Source: Afipia sp. 1NLS2
Lineage (GTDB): Bacteria; Pseudomonadota; Alphaproteobacteria; Rhizobiales; Xanthobacteraceae
DNA length: 64,000 nt
Reading direction: 5' to 3'
NCBI RefSeq assembly: GCF_000178995.1
Contig: NZ_ADVZ01000001.1
Coordinates: forward strand, 1,646,001 to 1,710,000
Position numbers and translations under genes: made by a program. The stretch's first letter is position 1. Every line of letters starts with the position of its first letter. The notes under the pieces are model-generated. The model saw only the letters and a program-made list of their open reading frames with translations, did not search any database and had not been told where the DNA came from. Shown piece by piece: positions 36,051-45,707 of the stretch.

Positions 36051-36105
36051 TCGTTCGCGCGGCGTTCTCGCGCGCTGATACGCCGGACCATTCGGAAAGG
36101 GCGGG

Positions 36106-36480
36106 ATGCGTAAGATCGTCAACACCGTGGTGATCGTACCGCTCGCGCTGGTGTTGCTCGCCTTCGCGCTCGCCAACCGCCGTTTCGTCACCCTGTCGTT
36201 CAACCCCTTCGACCCCAGCGATCCCGCGCTGGCGCTGACCCTGCCGCTGTTCGTCGTCATTATCGCCTCGGTGATGCTGGGCGTGCTGGCGGGTGGTCTC
36301 GCGGTCTGGTTCGGGCAGCGCCGCCACCGCAAGGCGGTCCGCCGGCTGGAGGCGGAGGCCGCGCAGACCCGCGCCGAGCTTGCGGAACTGCGGCGAAATG
36401 CGGCTTTTCCGGCCCCCGCACCCCGGCCCGGCGTCCCGCCGCTGGCCATTGCACAAGACAAGCAGCACGCGACGTTGTAG
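36106..36480 (+). CDS. lapA: LapA-domain membrane protein (DUF1049)
   Basis: 124 residues with two membrane segments, VVIVPLALVLLAFALANR and LFVVIIASVMLGVLAGGLAV, followed by a basic segment (GQRRHRKAVRR) and a cytoplasmic coiled-coil (LEAEAAQTRAELAELRRN). This is the LapA/YciS fold; in E. coli LapA works with LapB on FtsH control of LpxC, hence LPS amount. There is no LapB gene next to it, so the pairing is not shown here. The order ihfB-lapA-trpF recurs in alphaproteobacteria. The Pro-rich C terminus is disordered. Confidence 0.85.
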   Translation: MRKIVNTVVIVPLALVLLAFALANRRFVTLSFNPFDPSDPALALTLPLFVVIIASVMLGVLAGGLAVWFGQRRHRKAVRRLEAEAAQTRAELAELRRNAAFPAPAPRPGVPPLAIAQDKQHATL

Positions 36481-36525
36481 AACGCGCCTTCACTGCTTGG
36501 ATCGCTTAAAATCAGCTCAAACCCC

Positions 36526-37203
36526 ATGTCCCTGATCGTGAAAATCTGCGGCCTGTCCGAACCGGAGACGCTTGAGGCGGCTCTGGATGCGGGTGCCGAA
36601 ATGGTCGGGCTGGTGTTCTTTGCGCCTTCGCCCCGCAATGTCGATCTGGCGCACGCGGCGGAGTTGGCAGCGCGGGCGCGCGGGCGCGCGGAGATCGCGG
36701 CGCTCACCGTCGATGCCGACGCCAGGCTCATGGACGCGATCGCGGAGCAGGTTCGCCCCGACTGGTTTCAGTTGCATGGCGCTGAGACGCCCGAGGCCGC
36801 GGCGGCGATCCGCGAGACGTACGATACGCGGGTGATGAAGGCGATTGCGGTGGCAGCCCGCGCCGATCTCGGCAAGGTGGCGCCCTATGCGTCCGTCGTG
36901 GACCGCATCCTGTTCGATGCCCGCGCGCCGAAGGACGCCACGCGCCCCGGCGGGCTTGGCGTGCCGTTCGACTGGAACATTCTCGAGGGGCTCGATCTGG
37001 CCAAGCCGTTTGTGCTGTCGGGCGGACTGAACATGGGCAATCTCGCGCAGGCCGTCCGGATCGCGCGGCCGCACGGCGTCGACGTGTCCTCCGGTGTCGA
37101 GCGCGCGCTCGGCGTCAAGGACGCCAACATGATCCGCGCCTTCATCGGCGCGGCACGCGGGGCTGAGGCCAGCTTACGCACGGCAACCGCCAATGCGGGA
37201 TAA
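36526..37203 (+). CDS. trpF: Phosphoribosylanthranilate isomerase
   Basis: 225 residues, monofunctional TrpF. It converts phosphoribosylanthranilate to CdRP in tryptophan synthesis. The catalytic cysteine is in LIVKICGLSEPETLEAAL at the N terminus, the acid partner in the DRILFDARAPKDATRPGG region, and LSGGLNMGNLAQAVRIARPHG with GVDVSSGVERALGVKDANM closes the phosphate site. It is the first of trpF-trpB-trpA and is followed by trpB after 84 bases. The anthranilate steps (trpE, trpD, trpC) are elsewhere in the genome, as usual for this group. Confidence 0.94.
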   Translation: MSLIVKICGLSEPETLEAALDAGAEMVGLVFFAPSPRNVDLAHAAELAARARGRAEIAALTVDADARLMDAIAEQVRPDWFQLHGAETPEAAAAIRETYDTRVMKAIAVAARADLGKVAPYASVVDRILFDARAPKDATRPGGLGVPFDWNILEGLDLAKPFVLSGGLNMGNLAQAVRIARPHGVDVSSGVERALGVKDANMIRAFIGAARGAEASLRTATANAG

Positions 37204-37287
37204 TTTCGCGGCCTCGACACCGGTCGGGGCTTACAACAAGTAGAACGTGGATGACCGGAACGGGTTCGGTCATCGCCAAGGATAGTC

Positions 37288-38505
37288 ATGAGTCTTCCAA
37301 AACCAAATTCCTTCCGTTCCGGCCCGGACGAGCGCGGCCATTTCGGCACTTTCGGCGGCCGCTTCGTCGCCGAAACGCTGATGCCGCTGATCCTCGATCT
37401 GGAAAAGGCCTATGCGCAGGCCAAGGCCGACCCGGCGTTTCAGAAGGAGATGAACGCCTATCTGAAGGACTATGTCGGCCGTCCGTCGCCTTTGTATTTC
37501 GCCGAACGGCTCACCGAACATCTCGGCGGCGCGAAAATCTATTTGAAGCGCGAGGAGCTGAACCACACCGGCTCGCACAAGGTCAACAACGTGCTCGGCC
37601 AGATCATGGTCGCGCGCCGCATGGGCAAGAAGCGCATCATCGCTGAGACCGGCGCGGGCCAGCACGGCGTTGCCACTGCAACGCTGTGCGCGCGGTTCGG
37701 ACTTGAGTGCATCGTCTACATGGGCGCGGTCGACGTCGAGCGGCAGCAGCCGAACGTGATCCGCATGGAAATGCTTGGCGCCAAGGTGGTGCCGGTGCAG
37801 TCCGGCACCCGCACGCTGAAGGATGCGATGAACGATGCGCTGCGCGACTGGGTGACCAATGTCGCCACCACGTTCTATTGCATCGGTACGGTTGCGGGGC
37901 CGCATCCCTATCCAATGATGGTGCGCGACTTTCAGTCGGTGATCGGCGTTGAGACCCGCGCGCAGATGATGGAAGCCGAAGGCCGCCTGCCGGATTCGCT
38001 GGTAGCCTGCATCGGCGGCGGCTCCAACGCGATGGGGTTGTTTCATCCGTTCCTCGACGATCCCGGCGTCGAGATTTTCGGCGTCGAGGCGGCAGGCCAT
38101 GGCCTCACCAATCTGCATGCGGCCTCGCTTGCGGGTGGCCGCCCCGGCGTGCTGCACGGCAACCGGACGTATCTTTTGATGGACGAGGACGGTCAGATTC
38201 AGGACGCGCACTCGATCTCGGCGGGCCTCGATTATCCCGGCATCGGCCCCGAGCATGCATGGCTGTACGAGACCGGCCGCGTCACCTATCTGTCCGCGAC
38301 CGACGAGGAGGCGCTGGCCGCGTTCCAGTTGCTGTCGCGGCTGGAAGGCATCATTCCGGCGCTGGAATCCGCGCACGCCATCGCCAAGCTCTCGGAGCTT
38401 GCGCCGAAACGGCCACGCGATCATCTGATGGTCGTCAATCTCTCCGGACGCGGCGACAAGGACGTGCCGCAGGTCGGCGATATTCTGCGGGGGCGCAAGT
38501 CATGA
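37288..38505 (+). CDS. trpB: Tryptophan synthase beta chain
   Basis: 405 residues. PLP enzyme that joins indole, channelled from TrpA, to serine. The PLP lysine is in [17 protein letters not shown], the COMM-domain sequence [20 protein letters not shown] follows, and the phosphate cup is [16 protein letters not shown]. The start [20 protein letters not shown] fits the family (the GxFGG motif follows). The ATG is preceded by AAGGAT. It overlaps trpA by ATGA, ensuring equal synthesis of the two subunits. Confidence 0.96.
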   Translation: MSLPKPNSFRSGPDERGHFGTFGGRFVAETLMPLILDLEKAYAQAKADPAFQKEMNAYLKDYVGRPSPLYFAERLTEHLGGAKIYLKREELNHTGSHKVNNVLGQIMVARRMGKKRIIAETGAGQHGVATATLCARFGLECIVYMGAVDVERQQPNVIRMEMLGAKVVPVQSGTRTLKDAMNDALRDWVTNVATTFYCIGTVAGPHPYPMMVRDFQSVIGVETRAQMMEAEGRLPDSLVACIGGGSNAMGLFHPFLDDPGVEIFGVEAAGHGLTNLHAASLAGGRPGVLHGNRTYLLMDEDGQIQDAHSISAGLDYPGIGPEHAWLYETGRVTYLSATDEEALAAFQLLSRLEGIIPALESAHAIAKLSELAPKRPRDHLMVVNLSGRGDKDVPQVGDILRGRKS

Positions 38506-39338
38506 CCACGCGCCTCGACACCCGTTTCGCCGAACTGAAGAAAGAGGGCCGCGCCGCGCTCGTCACTTTCGTGATGTGCGGCGATCCGGACCTTGCCACC
38601 TCGCTCGAAATTCTCAAGGCGCTGCCGAAAGCGGGCGCCGACGTGATCGAGATCGGCATGCCATTTACCGATCCGATGGCGGACGGCCCCGCGATTCAGG
38701 CGGCGGGCCTGCGCGCGCTGAAGGCCGGCACCACGCTGAAGAAGACGTTGCGGGTCGTGCGCGAATTCCGCGCGACCGAGCCCGCGACGCCCGTCGTGCT
38801 GATGGGCTATTACAATCCGATCTTCATCTATGGCGTCGACAAGTTTCTGGTGGATGCAAAAGCCGCTGGCGTCGATGGCTTGATCGTGGTCGATCTGCCG
38901 CCGGAGGAAGACGAAGAGCTTTGCATTCCGGCGCTGAAGGCTGGCGTGAACTTCATCCGTCTCGCGACGCCGACGACCGATGACAAGCGCCTGCCTGCGG
39001 TGCTCACCAACACCTCGGGCTTTGTCTATTACGTCTCGATCACCGGCATCACCGGCTCGGCCTCCGCCGACGACAAGCAGGTCGGCGAGGCGGTGGCGCG
39101 GATCAAGCGCCATACCAAGCTGCCGGTCTGCGTCGGCTTCGGCATCCGCACGCCCGAGGCTGCGGCGCGCATCGCGTACCACTGTGAAGGCGCGGTGGTC
39201 GGCTCCGCGCTGATCGATGCGCTGCGCGGAACACTCGACGCCGACGGCAAGGCGAGCGCGAAGACGGTACCTGCGGTCACGGACCTCGTGGCGGCGCTGG
39301 CTGCCGGCGTGCGCGGGTTTAAGGCCGCCGCGCAATAG
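38502..39338 (+). CDS. trpA: Tryptophan synthase alpha chain
   Basis: 278 residues. TIM-barrel enzyme that cleaves indole-3-glycerol phosphate to indole and GAP. The catalytic glutamate and aspartate are in [20 protein letters not shown]; the phosphate-binding loop is [12 protein letters not shown] and [20 protein letters not shown]. The ATG at 38502 overlaps the trpB stop (ATGA); the longer frame from 38259 lies inside trpB and was discarded. accD follows after 78 bases, the standard alphaproteobacterial order trpFBA-accD-folC. Confidence 0.96.
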   Translation: MTTRLDTRFAELKKEGRAALVTFVMCGDPDLATSLEILKALPKAGADVIEIGMPFTDPMADGPAIQAAGLRALKAGTTLKKTLRVVREFRATEPATPVVLMGYYNPIFIYGVDKFLVDAKAAGVDGLIVVDLPPEEDEELCIPALKAGVNFIRLATPTTDDKRLPAVLTNTSGFVYYVSITGITGSASADDKQVGEAVARIKRHTKLPVCVGFGIRTPEAAARIAYHCEGAVVGSALIDALRGTLDADGKASAKTVPAVTDLVAALAAGVRGFKAAAQ

Positions 39339-39416
39339 ATTTATTTGAAAATGTTCGGGTTGCCCGGCCCGCGCCGGGCGTCCATATATCGGCTGAATTG
39401 AAGCGGGAGCCCGCCC

Positions 39417-40349
39417 ATGAACTGGTTGACCGACGTCGTCCGTCCGAAAATCCGCAACATGATCCGTCGCGAGACGCCGGAGAATCTCTGGATCAAGTGT
39501 CCGGATTCAGGTCAACTCGTGTTCTACAAGGATGTCGAGGCGAACCAGTTCGTCATTCCCGGCTCGAACTATCACATGCGCATGGGTGCGACCGCGCGGC
39601 TGAAGTCGGTGTTCGACAACGAGACGTGGTTCGATGTGGCGCTGCCGGATGTCGCGGCCGATCCGCTGAAGTTTCGCGATGAGCGCAAATATGCCGACCG
39701 CATCAAGGACGCCCGTGCCAAGACCGGCATGAACGACGCGGTGAAGGTCGGTTATGGCCGGATCGAAAGTACGCCCGCCGTGGTCGCGGTGCAGGATTTC
39801 GATTTCATGGGCGGCTCGCTCGGCATGGCGGCGGGCGAGGCGATCGTCAAGGGATTGCAGCTCGCGGTCGAGAAGCATGCGCCCTTCATCATGTTCGCAG
39901 CCTCCGGCGGCGCGCGGATGCAGGAAGGCATTCTGTCGCTGATGCAGATGCCGCGCACGACGGTCGCCATTCAATTGCTGCGCGAAGCCAAGCTGCCCTA
40001 CATCGTGGTGCTGACCAACCCGACCACCGGCGGCGTTACCGCGTCCTACGCGATGCTGGGCGATGTGCAGCTCGCCGAGCCGGGCGCGCTGATAGGCTTC
40101 GCCGGCGCGCGCGTGATCGAGCAGACCATCCGCGAGAAATTGCCGGAGGGCTTCCAGCGGGCCGAATATCTCAAGGACCACGGCATGGTCGACATGGTGG
40201 TGCACCGCCATGATATGCGCGCCACGCTGGCGCGGCTGTGCCGCCTCCTGATGAAGGCGCCCGCGCCGCAGGCCGATCAGGCCGCCGCGCCGCGGCTGCC
40301 GGATGTCGAAGTGCTGCCGCCGGATACGGCGGTGCCGTCATCAGCGTGA
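39417..40349 (+). CDS. accD: Acetyl-CoA carboxylase carboxyltransferase beta subunit
   Basis: 310 residues. With AccA it moves the carboxyl group from biotin to acetyl-CoA, the first step of fatty acid synthesis. The crotonase-type core is complete: [54 protein letters not shown] and [20 protein letters not shown]. The N-terminal zinc ribbon is degenerate: E. coli has four cysteines, but here only one remains ([15 protein letters not shown], then [14 protein letters not shown]). Close relatives seem to share this loss, so it is probably a lineage trait rather than damage. The stop overlaps folC. Confidence 0.95.
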   Translation: MNWLTDVVRPKIRNMIRRETPENLWIKCPDSGQLVFYKDVEANQFVIPGSNYHMRMGATARLKSVFDNETWFDVALPDVAADPLKFRDERKYADRIKDARAKTGMNDAVKVGYGRIESTPAVVAVQDFDFMGGSLGMAAGEAIVKGLQLAVEKHAPFIMFAASGGARMQEGILSLMQMPRTTVAIQLLREAKLPYIVVLTNPTTGGVTASYAMLGDVQLAEPGALIGFAGARVIEQTIREKLPEGFQRAEYLKDHGMVDMVVHRHDMRATLARLCRLLMKAPAPQADQAAAPRLPDVEVLPPDTAVPSSA

Positions 40350-41674
40350 GCGCCGCCGCACCTGCGCGCCGCGAGCTCGACAATCTCCTGACGCGGCTGA
40401 CGGCGCTGCATCCCAAGCGCATCGATCTCGATCTGTCGCGTATCCAGCGCATCCTCGCGGCGCTGGATCATCCCGAGCGCCGCTTGCCGCCGGTGATCCA
40501 TGTCGCGGGCACCAACGGTAAGGGCTCGACGGTCGCGTTCCTGCGCGCGATCTGTGAGGCGGCGGGCCTGCGTGTCCACGTCTACACCTCGCCGCATCTG
40601 GTGCGCATCAACGAGCGCTTTCGCATCGCGGGCGTGCTTGCGACCGACGCGCAGCTCGAGGATGCGTTTGCCCAGTGCGAGCGCGCCAATGGCGGCGCGC
40701 CGATCACGCTGTTTGAAATCGAGACCGCCGCAGCCTTCGTGCTGTTCTCGCAGCACATCGCGGATCTGCTCCTGCTCGAGGTCGGACTCGGCGGCAGGCT
40801 GGACGCGACCAATGTTGTCGATGAGCCGCTGGCGAGTGTGATTACGCCCATCGGCATGGATCATCCCGAATTCCTCGGCGATACGCTGATCAAGATCGCG
40901 GGCGAGAAGGCAGGCATCATCAAGCGCGGCGTGCCGGTGATCTCGGCCGAGCAGCAGGCTGAAGCGCAGGCCGTGATCGAGCAGACCGCGCGGAAGATGC
41001 GCGCGCCGCTACTTTCCGCGACACAGGAATGGCATGTCGGCGTCGAGCACGGGCGGCTTGTCTATCACGATGAGCGCGGCCTGCTCGATCTCGCGGCTCC
41101 CCGCCTGTTCGGCCGCCACCAGTTCGACAATGCCGGGCTTGCGATTGCCACGCTGCGCGCCATCGCATCCTTGACCATCGAGCCTGCGGCGTTCGAGCAG
41201 GGCATTGCGCGCGCCGAGTGGCCCGCACGAATGCAGCGGCTGCCCTCAGGCGCGTTGTTCGCGCACGCGCCGGAAGGCTGCGAGTTGTGGCTCGACGGCG
41301 GCCACAACGCCGATGGCGGGCGCGTCACGGCGGCGGCGCTGGCCGACCTCGGCGAGCGCATCGAGCGTCCCGTGGTGCTGATTGTCGGTATGATGGCCAA
41401 CAAGGACGCGCGGGCCTTTCTCGCGAACTTCTCGGGCTTGACCCGTCATGTGGTCGCGGTGCCCATTCCTGAGAATGACAATGCGATGGAGCCGGAGGAA
41501 CTCGCGGCCGTCGCGCGCGCGCAGGAAATGCGCGCCGATGTCGCGCCCGGCGTGGCCGAGGCATTGAGTTTCATTGCCTCGATGGCCTACGAGACCCCGC
41601 CGCGCATCCTCATCACCGGCTCGCTCTATCTCGCGGGCCATGTGCTGGCGGAGAACGGCACGCTACCGACCTAA
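40346..41674 (+). CDS. folC: Bifunctional folylpolyglutamate synthase / dihydrofolate synthase
   Basis: 442 residues from the GTG at 40346, which overlaps the accD stop as GTGA; in-frame codons further upstream lie inside accD. FolC adds glutamate to dihydropteroate and then to folates. The Mur-ligase P-loop is [20 protein letters not shown], the folate and magnesium region is [16 protein letters not shown], and the C-terminal domain starts with [15 protein letters not shown] and contains [12 protein letters not shown]. It is the last gene of the accD operon and faces trxA through a bidirectional terminator. Confidence 0.93.
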   Translation: MSAAAPARRELDNLLTRLTALHPKRIDLDLSRIQRILAALDHPERRLPPVIHVAGTNGKGSTVAFLRAICEAAGLRVHVYTSPHLVRINERFRIAGVLATDAQLEDAFAQCERANGGAPITLFEIETAAAFVLFSQHIADLLLLEVGLGGRLDATNVVDEPLASVITPIGMDHPEFLGDTLIKIAGEKAGIIKRGVPVISAEQQAEAQAVIEQTARKMRAPLLSATQEWHVGVEHGRLVYHDERGLLDLAAPRLFGRHQFDNAGLAIATLRAIASLTIEPAAFEQGIARAEWPARMQRLPSGALFAHAPEGCELWLDGGHNADGGRVTAAALADLGERIERPVVLIVGMMANKDARAFLANFSGLTRHVVAVPIPENDNAMEPEELAAVARAQEMRADVAPGVAEALSFIASMAYETPPRILITGSLYLAGHVLAENGTLPT

Positions 41675-41686
41675 ATCGCAAAACAA

Positions 41687-41716
41687 AACGGCCGGTGAAA
41701 TCACCGGCCGTTGTTT
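41687..41716. terminator. Bidirectional terminator between folC and trxA
   Basis: AACGGCCGGTGA-AA-TCACCGGCCGTT is a perfect 12-bp stem, preceded by CAAAACAAA and followed by GTTTTAAT, so it can end both the + strand folC transcript and the - strand trxA transcript. Confidence 0.85.
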
Positions 41717-41737
41717 TAATCCGTATATGCGCGCGGC

Positions 41738-42058
41738 TTACACCGCAGCGGTGATCCACTGCTGCAGCTTCTGCTTCGGCGCGGCGCCGACCTGACGGGA
41801 GGCCATCTCGCCGCCCTTGAAGATCATCAGGGTCGGAATCGACATCACGCCATACTTCGACGCGGTCTTCGGGCTCTCGTCCACGTTGAGCTTGACGATC
41901 TTGACCTTGTCGCCCATCGCGCCTGCGATTTCGTCGAGCGCCGGAGCGATCATGCGGCAGGGGCCGCACCACTCCGCCCAGAAATCCACCACGACCGGAC
42001 CTTCCGCCTTGAGAACTTCAGCCTCGAAGTCGGTATCCGAAACTTTGCCTACGCCCAT
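41738..42058 (-). CDS. trxA: Thioredoxin
   Basis: 106 residues, the classical thioredoxin size. The redox site is [20 protein letters not shown] and the cis-proline loop is [16 protein letters not shown]. It reduces protein disulfides in the cytoplasm using thioredoxin reductase. I chose the ATG at 42058 ([15 protein letters not shown]); the frame continues to 42154, but the extra residues have no place in the family. It follows addA on the same strand after 157 bases, an arrangement common in alphaproteobacteria, and probably has its own promoter in that gap. Confidence 0.96.
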   Translation of the reverse strand: MGVGKVSDTDFEAEVLKAEGPVVVDFWAEWCGPCRMIAPALDEIAGAMGDKVKIVKLNVDESPKTASKYGVMSIPTLMIFKGGEMASRQVGAAPKQKLQQWITAAV

Positions 42059-42215
42059 GATCTGCCTCGTTGATGAAGGCGCCGAATTGAGAATCGGCGC
42101 CCGTTTGATTGGCGCAAACGTATGAATGCCCTTCAACCCGGTCAAGGCTGGCAAAGCGTCCGTGTTGCTGCTATGCCGAATCGCCGGGCGTAATATTGTG
42201 TAATGATATCAATGG

Positions 42216-45200
42216 CTAGGTTGTATCCCCGGACAAGGCCGCCGCCAGCCCTGAGTCCAACGTCGCAGACGGGACCTCGACCATCCGCGCGGTTTCCGTC
42301 CACAGCAGCGCGCCGCGAATGGTCCTGTCGGGATAGAGTTTCGCGAGCACCGCGCGGTACAGCGCGAGCTGGCGGACATAATGCGGCGGTGTTTCCGCGC
42401 GCGGTGCGGGGCCGGTCTTGTAATCGACGATGATAATATCGTGTGGCGTAATCACGAGACGGTCGATCTGCCCTGACACCCGCGCGATCTTGTTCCCGAT
42501 ATTGATCCGGCCCGCGATCGAGACTTCCGCGCGGCTGCCCGGCGCAAACAGCGCGGCAAATTGCGGCTCTCCGATCAGATCGACGACCTGTTGCGCGAGC
42601 TGATTGAGGTCGTCCTGGTTAAATCCATCCTGCGCATGGCGGGCGAGAAAACGCTCCGCCGCCGCCTTGCGCTGATCGGGCGCGATGTCCGGCAGCGATT
42701 GCAGCAGCCGATGCACCCACTGGCCGCGCAGTCGTGCGCGCTGGCGCAGGAGCGCCGCTTCGGGTGCCAGCGTGGGCAGGGACACATCGTCGCTCGCATC
42801 GGATGGCGCGATTGATCGTTCGCGCGGAATCTCCAGCGGCGCACTCGCACGCAGCCAGTCCGGCAGTGGCGCGGGCGCGGCGGGCTTTGCCGCCACGTCC
42901 TCTGCGACCTTGGGCTCGACATCGCCCGCGCGGGTGTAGCGCCTGACGGGACCGAAGGGCGTTTCGATTTCCGTCATGACAAGGGGCGAGGCGCCAAGCC
43001 CTTTGTCGATCAGATCGTACCATGACAGCTCGCGCACATTGTTGCGATTGCCGGGCTTGCAGCCGCCGACGATCAGCCGTTCGGCGGCGCGCGTCATCGC
43101 GACATAGAGCAGGCGGCGGTATTCGTGCTCGGTGTCGTCGCGCATCGCGGCGCGCGCCTGCGCTACGGCTTCTGTGTCGTCGCGCTTCGCGCCAGCCCAC
43201 AATACGACGTCGCCAGGCCCGGCATTGCCGTGCGCCATGCGGATCAGCTTCAGGCGCTGCGTATCCGAAGGCGAGGTGGTGGTATCGACCAGAAACACCA
43301 CGGAAGCCTCGAGGCCCTTCGCGCCGTGCACGGTCATGACGCGAACCTCGTCGCGCAGGATCTCCATGTCGCGCTTCACTTCGGTGTCGGCGGCGCGCAG
43401 CCACGCGATGAAGCCCTGCAGCGAGGCCGCGGCCTTGCGTTCATAGCTCAGCGCGAGTTCGAGAAATTCGTCGAGCGCATCGTTCGCCTCCGGCCCGAGC
43501 CTGCGCAAAATGCGCGCCCGCCCGCCGCTGCCGCCGCCTTCGCCGCCGAGCAGCCATGCGAAAAATGCGAATGGTGTGACGCGCGCGAAACGCTTCTCGC
43601 ATTGCATGAGGAAATCGTTTACCGATTTCAATTTCGGCAATGTGTCCGCATGCGCCTGCAATGCCGCGCGCAGAGAGCCGGTGCGGGCAGGCGCGATGGC
43701 GAGGAGGTCATCGTCATCGAGCCCGAACAACGGGCTTTTCAGTGCCACCGCCAGCGCGAGATCATCTTGTGGGAGCAACAGCGCATCGGCGAGATGCATC
43801 AGGTCGATCACCGCGATGTGCTCGGTGAGTTTGAGCCGATCCGCGCCCGCGACCGGGATGCCCGCATGCTTGAGCGCCTGAATGACCGCATCGAAGGTCG
43901 TGCCGCGCCGACGGACCAGAACCATCACGTCGCCATAACGCAATTTGCGGCGGTGGCCCGTAGTGCCGGTCATGGTGCCTGCGTCGATCAGCGCCTTGAT
44001 CTCGGCGGTCACGCGGCGCGCGAGCTTCACATCTGGGCTCGTGGTGGAGATCGTATCGAACGGTGCATCCCAGCCCTCGATCTCCTCGCGCGTATCCGGT
44101 TCTTCCAGATTCCATAATTCGACCATCGCGGGTGCGGCGTCGGGCAGCGCGTCGTGGACCGGATAGGCGTCGTCATTATGGATGCTTTTGTAGATCGCCT
44201 GCTCCCGGAACACGTAATCGACCGAGTCGAGGATCGCGGCACCCGAGCGGAACGAATGCTTGAACGACACCGATTCGAAGGCAAGTTTCGCGTGGGCGTG
44301 GCGCGTCATCATCGCGCGGCGGCGCAAATCGAATTCGCGCGGAGCCGCGCCCTGAAACGAGAAGATCGACTGCTTCTCGTCGCCGACCGCGAACACGGTA
44401 CGACGAATGTCGCGCGCACCCGCGCCCGCGGTGAATTCGGAGACGAAGCTCTCGATGATGTCCCATTGCCGCGGGCTTGTGTCCTGCGCCTCGTCGATCA
44501 GCACGTGGTCGATACCTCGGTCGAGCTTGAAATGCACCCAGGAGGCGTAGCCGCCGGTCAGCATCGTGTGGGTCTTGTCGATCAGATCGTCATAATCCAA
44601 GAGGCCGCGCGCCTGCTTCTCGCGGCGGTAGTGCGCCGCGACCGCGCTTGCGATCACCAGGAGTGCATGGGTGCGGTCGCGCTGGATCACGGCGCGGCGC
44701 TGTTCGTCGAGTTGAAGGAGGCGCGGCTGTTCCTGCATGAGCGCGGCGGCCAGCGCACCTTGCGTGGCGGCGAGCGCCTTGGTCATCAGCGTTTTGCGGG
44801 CGCCGCCTTCGCCTGTGATGAACAGGCTGAGATATTCATCAAGCTGCGCTTCGCCTGACAAAGCTGCTGCGGCTCGCAGGCGGGCGCCTTGCGTGGCGTC
44901 GCTCTTGCCGCCTTGCTCGAAGGCCTCAGCCGCCGCGAGCCAGCGGCGGCGCGGCAGATGCGGGCCATCGACCATCTCGCGCTCGATGGCGTCAAGCTGC
45001 GCGTCGGAGGTGACACCGAGCGCGCGGCAGACCTGAATCATCGCGGCATCGATGCTGCCCGCGCCGTCCGCCCACGCCATGAAATGCTCGCGGCTCAGGC
45101 ATGCCTCGTGCACCACCTCCTTGAAGGTGATGTCGGCGGCCTGCGCCATGGCGAAGGCGAGCGCGCGGCCGAGCGCGCCGTCCGGTGTGCGCGCGGCCTC

Positions 45201-45707
45201 CAGCAGAACCGCGAGATTGGCGCGCTCCATCATGTCGGTCTGGTCGCGCTCGTCGAGCACCGCGAAGTGCGCGGGCACGTTGGCCTCGAACGGAAACTGC
45301 TGCAGCAGGCGGGTACAGAGCGCATGGATGGTCTGCACCTTCAGCCCGCCCGGCGTCTCCAGCGCGCAGGCGAACAGTTTGCGTGCTCGCGCGCGCACGT
45401 CGCGCGTGACCTGTGCGCCGGAATTGCGGATCGCGGCGTCCAGCTCATCGTCGGAGAGAGCGACCCATTTCCCTAAGGTGTCAAACACGCGCTGCGCCAT
45501 GTTGGCGGCGGCGGCCTTGGTGAAGGTGATACAGAGAATCTTTTCCGGCGCGACATCGTCGAGCAGCAGGCGGATCACGCGGTTGACGAGCACGTAAGTT
45601 TTGCCCGACCCCGCATTGGCGGCGACGAAGGCGGAGGATTGCGGGTGCGAGGCGCGCAACTGCGCTTCGCGGACGGCTTCCGGAATATTGGCGCGCGGCT
45701 TGCTCAT
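42216..45707 (-). CDS. addA: Double-strand break repair helicase/nuclease AddA
   Basis: 1163 residues. AddA is the UvrD-type helicase plus nuclease subunit of AddAB, which resects double-strand breaks and loads RecA. Helicase motifs: Walker A FVAANAGSGKTYVLVNRVIR, motif II HVLIDEAQDTSPRQWDIIE, FAVGDEKQSIFSFQGA, and MTVHGAKGLEASVVFLVDTT. The C-terminal RecB-like nuclease has GQIDRLVITPHDIIIVDYKT with the metal-binding D and catalytic K. The ATG at 45707 overlaps the addB stop (ATGA); a longer frame to 45743 lies inside addB. Confidence 0.94.
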   Translation of the reverse strand: MSKPRANIPEAVREAQLRASHPQSSAFVAANAGSGKTYVLVNRVIRLLLDDVAPEKILCITFTKAAAANMAQRVFDTLGKWVALSDDELDAAIRNSGAQVTRDVRARARKLFACALETPGGLKVQTIHALCTRLLQQFPFEANVPAHFAVLDERDQTDMMERANLAVLLEAARTPDGALGRALAFAMAQAADITFKEVVHEACLSREHFMAWADGAGSIDAAMIQVCRALGVTSDAQLDAIEREMVDGPHLPRRRWLAAAEAFEQGGKSDATQGARLRAAAALSGEAQLDEYLSLFITGEGGARKTLMTKALAATQGALAAALMQEQPRLLQLDEQRRAVIQRDRTHALLVIASAVAAHYRREKQARGLLDYDDLIDKTHTMLTGGYASWVHFKLDRGIDHVLIDEAQDTSPRQWDIIESFVSEFTAGAGARDIRRTVFAVGDEKQSIFSFQGAAPREFDLRRRAMMTRHAHAKLAFESVSFKHSFRSGAAILDSVDYVFREQAIYKSIHNDDAYPVHDALPDAAPAMVELWNLEEPDTREEIEGWDAPFDTISTTSPDVKLARRVTAEIKALIDAGTMTGTTGHRRKLRYGDVMVLVRRRGTTFDAVIQALKHAGIPVAGADRLKLTEHIAVIDLMHLADALLLPQDDLALAVALKSPLFGLDDDDLLAIAPARTGSLRAALQAHADTLPKLKSVNDFLMQCEKRFARVTPFAFFAWLLGGEGGGSGGRARILRRLGPEANDALDEFLELALSYERKAAASLQGFIAWLRAADTEVKRDMEILRDEVRVMTVHGAKGLEASVVFLVDTTTSPSDTQRLKLIRMAHGNAGPGDVVLWAGAKRDDTEAVAQARAAMRDDTEHEYRRLLYVAMTRAAERLIVGGCKPGNRNNVRELSWYDLIDKGLGASPLVMTEIETPFGPVRRYTRAGDVEPKVAEDVAAKPAAPAPLPDWLRASAPLEIPRERSIAPSDASDDVSLPTLAPEAALLRQRARLRGQWVHRLLQSLPDIAPDQRKAAAERFLARHAQDGFNQDDLNQLAQQVVDLIGEPQFAALFAPGSRAEVSIAGRINIGNKIARVSGQIDRLVITPHDIIIVDYKTGPAPRAETPPHYVRQLALYRAVLAKLYPDRTIRGALLWTETARMVEVPSATLDSGLAAALSGDTT

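Noticed and set aside
43125-44117. 330-codon open frame on the + strand inside addA
   Set aside because: Antisense shadow of a well-supported helicase gene; composition (Arg, His, Gln, Ala) and lack of any motif are typical of such shadows.
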